Part shown: positions 14,113 to 15,127 of the stretch, in pieces
How positions within the stretch are numbered: position 1 is the stretch's first letter
How the letters are laid out: each line of letters begins with the position of its first letter
Origin: Desulfovibrionaceae bacterium UBA3823
GTDB taxonomy: Bacteria; Desulfobacterota; Desulfovibrionia; Desulfovibrionales; Desulfovibrionaceae
NCBI GenBank assembly: GCA_002369295.1
Contig: DFDR01000097.1
Span: 10,417 to 25,543, forward strand
Direction: 5' to 3'
Length of the DNA stretch: 15,127 nt
Program-made: the position numbers and the translations under genes
The notes under the pieces: model-generated
Database searches by the model: none
Seen by the model: the letters and a program-made list of their open reading frames with translations, nothing else
Told to the model about the DNA's origin: nothing

Positions 14113-14570
14113 GCGCTGCTCCTTTGCCCCGGCGCCGGCGCGCCAAGGCCTCGCTCTCTGCCTGCCACCTCCTTATGCCACGTCTGGGCGCGCTTCGCCA
14201 GCCAGATGCCGGGCTCCCGGTTCCGCCGCTCCCGGCCAAGGCGCCAGGCGCATTGCCGGTCAAGGACTGCGCCGCGAAACCGCCTGCCTGCTGGCAGCAA
14301 TGCCGCTTGCCGGCGAAAGCACGAAGCGGTCATCGAGCCTGAAGCGAGAGTCCCTCGAGCCCTTCGAGATGGACAGCGGTGCCGCCCCATCAGGTCAAGG
14401 GAAGCGCGCTGATGCAGCGACGCATTCTACCGCTGACCCGCGGTGCTGACGCACTGGCAGAATCCAAGCGCCAAGCCCGCAGGCTCGCCTTCACCGGCAG
14501 ACAGCAAGCTGCAGGTCCAGTAGCTGGGATGTCTTGGCCCTGCAGGGACGTTTACAGTACACGTTCCGCA
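14113..14570. other. Gene-poor stretch upstream of the EFR1 gene
   Basis: About 460 bp with no convincing gene. The longest frame near the EFR1 start is a 93-codon minus-strand frame (14109-14390) that overlaps the EFR1 ATG as ATGA; its product is Arg-rich and unlike any family I know. The composition is still coding-like, so this could be a decayed gene. A promoter for the EFR1 gene must lie here or in the palindrome region, but I could not place it. Confidence 0.5.
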
Positions 14571-14599
14571 AATTTCTAGTACAGTTTGTACTATAAATT
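14571..14599. promoter_or_regulatory. 29-bp AT-rich palindrome, operator-like
   Basis: Two 13-base arms match at 12 positions around a 3-base centre. The perfect core is TAGTACA-GTT-TGTACTA (14577-14593), extended by AATTT and AAATT with one mismatch. A further partial half (CAGTACA) lies at about 14555-14561. Such long symmetric sites are often bound by dimeric repressors; it could instead act as an RNA hairpin. It is the AT-richest part of the window and lies between the EFR1 gene and the tRNA terminator. Confidence 0.5.
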
Positions 14600-14603
14600 A
14601 AAT

Positions 14604-14631
14604 GGGCATCCGACTCTGCTGCCGGATGCCC
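14604..14631 (-). terminator. Rho-independent terminator of tRNA-Lys
   Basis: GGGCATCCG (14604-14612) and CGGATGCCC (14623-14631) form a perfect 9-bp stem with a 10-base loop. On the minus strand ATTTAATTTAT follows the stem. It begins 9 bases after the tRNA 3' end. Confidence 0.8.
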
Positions 14632-14639
14632 GAAATTCC

Positions 14640-14715
14640 TGGTGGGTCGTGCGGGGATCGAACCTGCGACTCTCTGCTTAAAAGGCAGATACTCTACCTA
14701 CTGAGTTAACGACCC
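14640..14715 (-). tRNA. tRNA-Lys (anticodon UUU), CCA encoded
   Basis: The minus strand gives a full 76-base cloverleaf. The acceptor stem pairs GGGTCGT with ACGACCC, the D arm is ACTC/GAGT, the anticodon stem is TCTGC/GCAGA with loop CTTTTAA (anticodon TTT), and the T arm is GCAGG-TTCGATC-CCCGC. Discriminator A (14643) is followed by an encoded CCA (14640-14642). The anticodon reads Lys codons AAA and AAG. It has its own promoter candidate and terminator. Confidence 0.98.
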
Positions 14716-14730
14716 AGCCACGAGGGGTTG

Positions 14731-14758
14731 TGTAGACCTCAAACCATCTGCCTGTCAA
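14731..14758 (-). promoter_or_regulatory. Promoter candidate for tRNA-Lys
   Basis: On the minus strand a perfect TTGACA (14753-14758) stands 16 bases from TCTACA (14731-14736); spacings of 17 and 18 give CTACAC and TACACA, all modest -10 elements. The tRNA begins 16 bases after the -10, a normal distance. The -35 follows directly on the T-run of the glnS terminator. Confidence 0.55.
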
Positions 14759-14780
14759 GAAAAACATGCAGATATGCATG
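14759..14780 (-). terminator. Small terminator candidate after glnS
   Basis: CATGCA (14765-14770) and TGCATG (14775-14780) form a 6-bp stem with a 4-base loop; on the minus strand TTTTTC follows. It lies 18 bases after the glnS stop. The stem is short and AT-rich, so termination may be partial. Confidence 0.5.
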
Positions 14781-14797
14781 GGGCTGGATGCCGGGCC

Positions 14798-15127
14798 TTA
14801 GCCCTTCTTCTCGATCTTGGCCCAGCTGTCGCGCAGCGTCGCCGTGCGGTTGAACACGGCAAGCGCCTCCGTGCTGTCCTTGTCCTTGCAGAAGTAGCCG
14901 ACCCGCTCGAACTGCACGGCCTCGCCCACCTTGACGCCGGCCATGGCCGGCTCGAGGCGGGCATGAACCGTCTTCATGGAGTTGGGATTGACAAGGTCCA
15001 GGAAGGTTTTGCCTTCCGGCACGTCATTGGGATCGTCGGCAAGGAAGAGGTGGTCGTAGAGCCGCACCTCAGCCGGGATGGCGTGTTTGGCGCTCACCCA
15101 GTGGATGGTGCCCTTGACCTTGCGGCC
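14798..15127 (-). CDS. glnS: Glutaminyl-tRNA synthetase, C-terminal 109 residues, cut by the window edge
   Basis: GlnRS charges tRNA-Gln with glutamine in the cytoplasm. The frame is open at the right edge and ends at TAA 14798-14800. It encodes the end of the anticodon-binding beta-barrel region: KGTIHWVSAKHAIPAEVRLY, then FLDLVNPNSMK, ARLEPAM, AVQFERVGYFCKDKDST and VFNRTATLRDSWAK. These match the C-terminus of proteobacterial GlnRS (GTIHWVSAxHAxPxExRLYDxLF, FQFEReGYFCxD, VFNRTVxLRDTWAK) almost position by position. Its presence means the organism charges tRNA-Gln directly, at least in part, which fits a proteobacterium. Catalytic motifs (HIGH, KMSK-type) lie outside the window. The call is very strong. 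Confidence 0.97.
   Translation of the reverse strand, partial: GRKVKGTIHWVSAKHAIPAEVRLYDHLFLADDPNDVPEGKTFLDLVNPNSMKTVHARLEPAMAGVKVGEAVQFERVGYFCKDKDSTEALAVFNRTATLRDSWAKIEKKG

Noticed and set aside
14640..14715. tRNA-Lys as an integration site for the T6SS region
   Set aside because: I saw no second copy of the tRNA 3' end and no integrase in the window; the AT-rich palindrome and terminator explain the flank.
1..15127. CRISPR array
   Set aside because: No regularly spaced repeats of 20-40 bases were seen on reading through the window; the only tandem repeats are short ones inside tssM.

Overview
This is a GC-rich window (about two thirds G+C by eye). It looks like a chromosomal piece of an anaerobic proteobacterium, and the Desulfovibrio-type lineage (Desulfovibrionaceae and relatives) is my best guess. 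The basis is a proteobacterial glutaminyl-tRNA synthetase, a flavodoxin/ferredoxin fusion typical of anaerobes, many periplasmic binding proteins and the high GC. The taxonomic call is inference; the sequence has no rRNA or other firm marker.

Region 1 (1-5300, + strand) is the end of a type VI secretion system (T6SS) operon: the C-terminal part of tssL, a full tssM, an inner-membrane-anchored periplasmic protein with an AMIN-like domain, and tssE. The genes overlap or nearly touch. A hairpin followed by a T-run closes this block at 5313-5345.

Region 2 (5401-6172, + strand) is a two-gene partner-switching pair: a STAS anti-sigma-factor antagonist and an RsbW-like HATPase serine kinase. Region 3 (6456-7922, - strand) is tssC, the sheath large subunit, convergent to this pair and apparently with its own sigma-70-type promoter. 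Region 4 (8162-11150, + strand) is a membrane-bound sensor phosphatase of the RsbU/SpoIIE type, translationally coupled to a periplasmic binding protein. Region 5 (11182-13121, - strand) holds two more overlapping periplasmic binding proteins (LivK-like and family-3-like). No ABC permease or ATPase gene is present.

The three parts of a partner switch (phosphatase, STAS protein, kinase) therefore sit around T6SS structural genes, and three binding proteins of different families sit next to the sensor phosphatase. My main hypothesis is a signalling unit: periplasmic ligand, binding protein, sensor phosphatase, STAS/kinase switch, T6SS. No sigma factor or other final target is visible, and the other T6SS core genes (tssB, F, G, K, J, A, clpV, hcp, vgrG) are not in the window.

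Region 6 (13234-15127) holds a 99-bp MITE-like element placed exactly at the stop codon of a flavodoxin/ferredoxin (EFR1-type) gene, about 460 bp with no convincing gene, a 29-bp AT-rich palindrome, a tRNA-Lys with terminator and promoter, and the 3' end of glnS with its own small terminator. This end looks like core genome next to the more accessory T6SS and signalling region.
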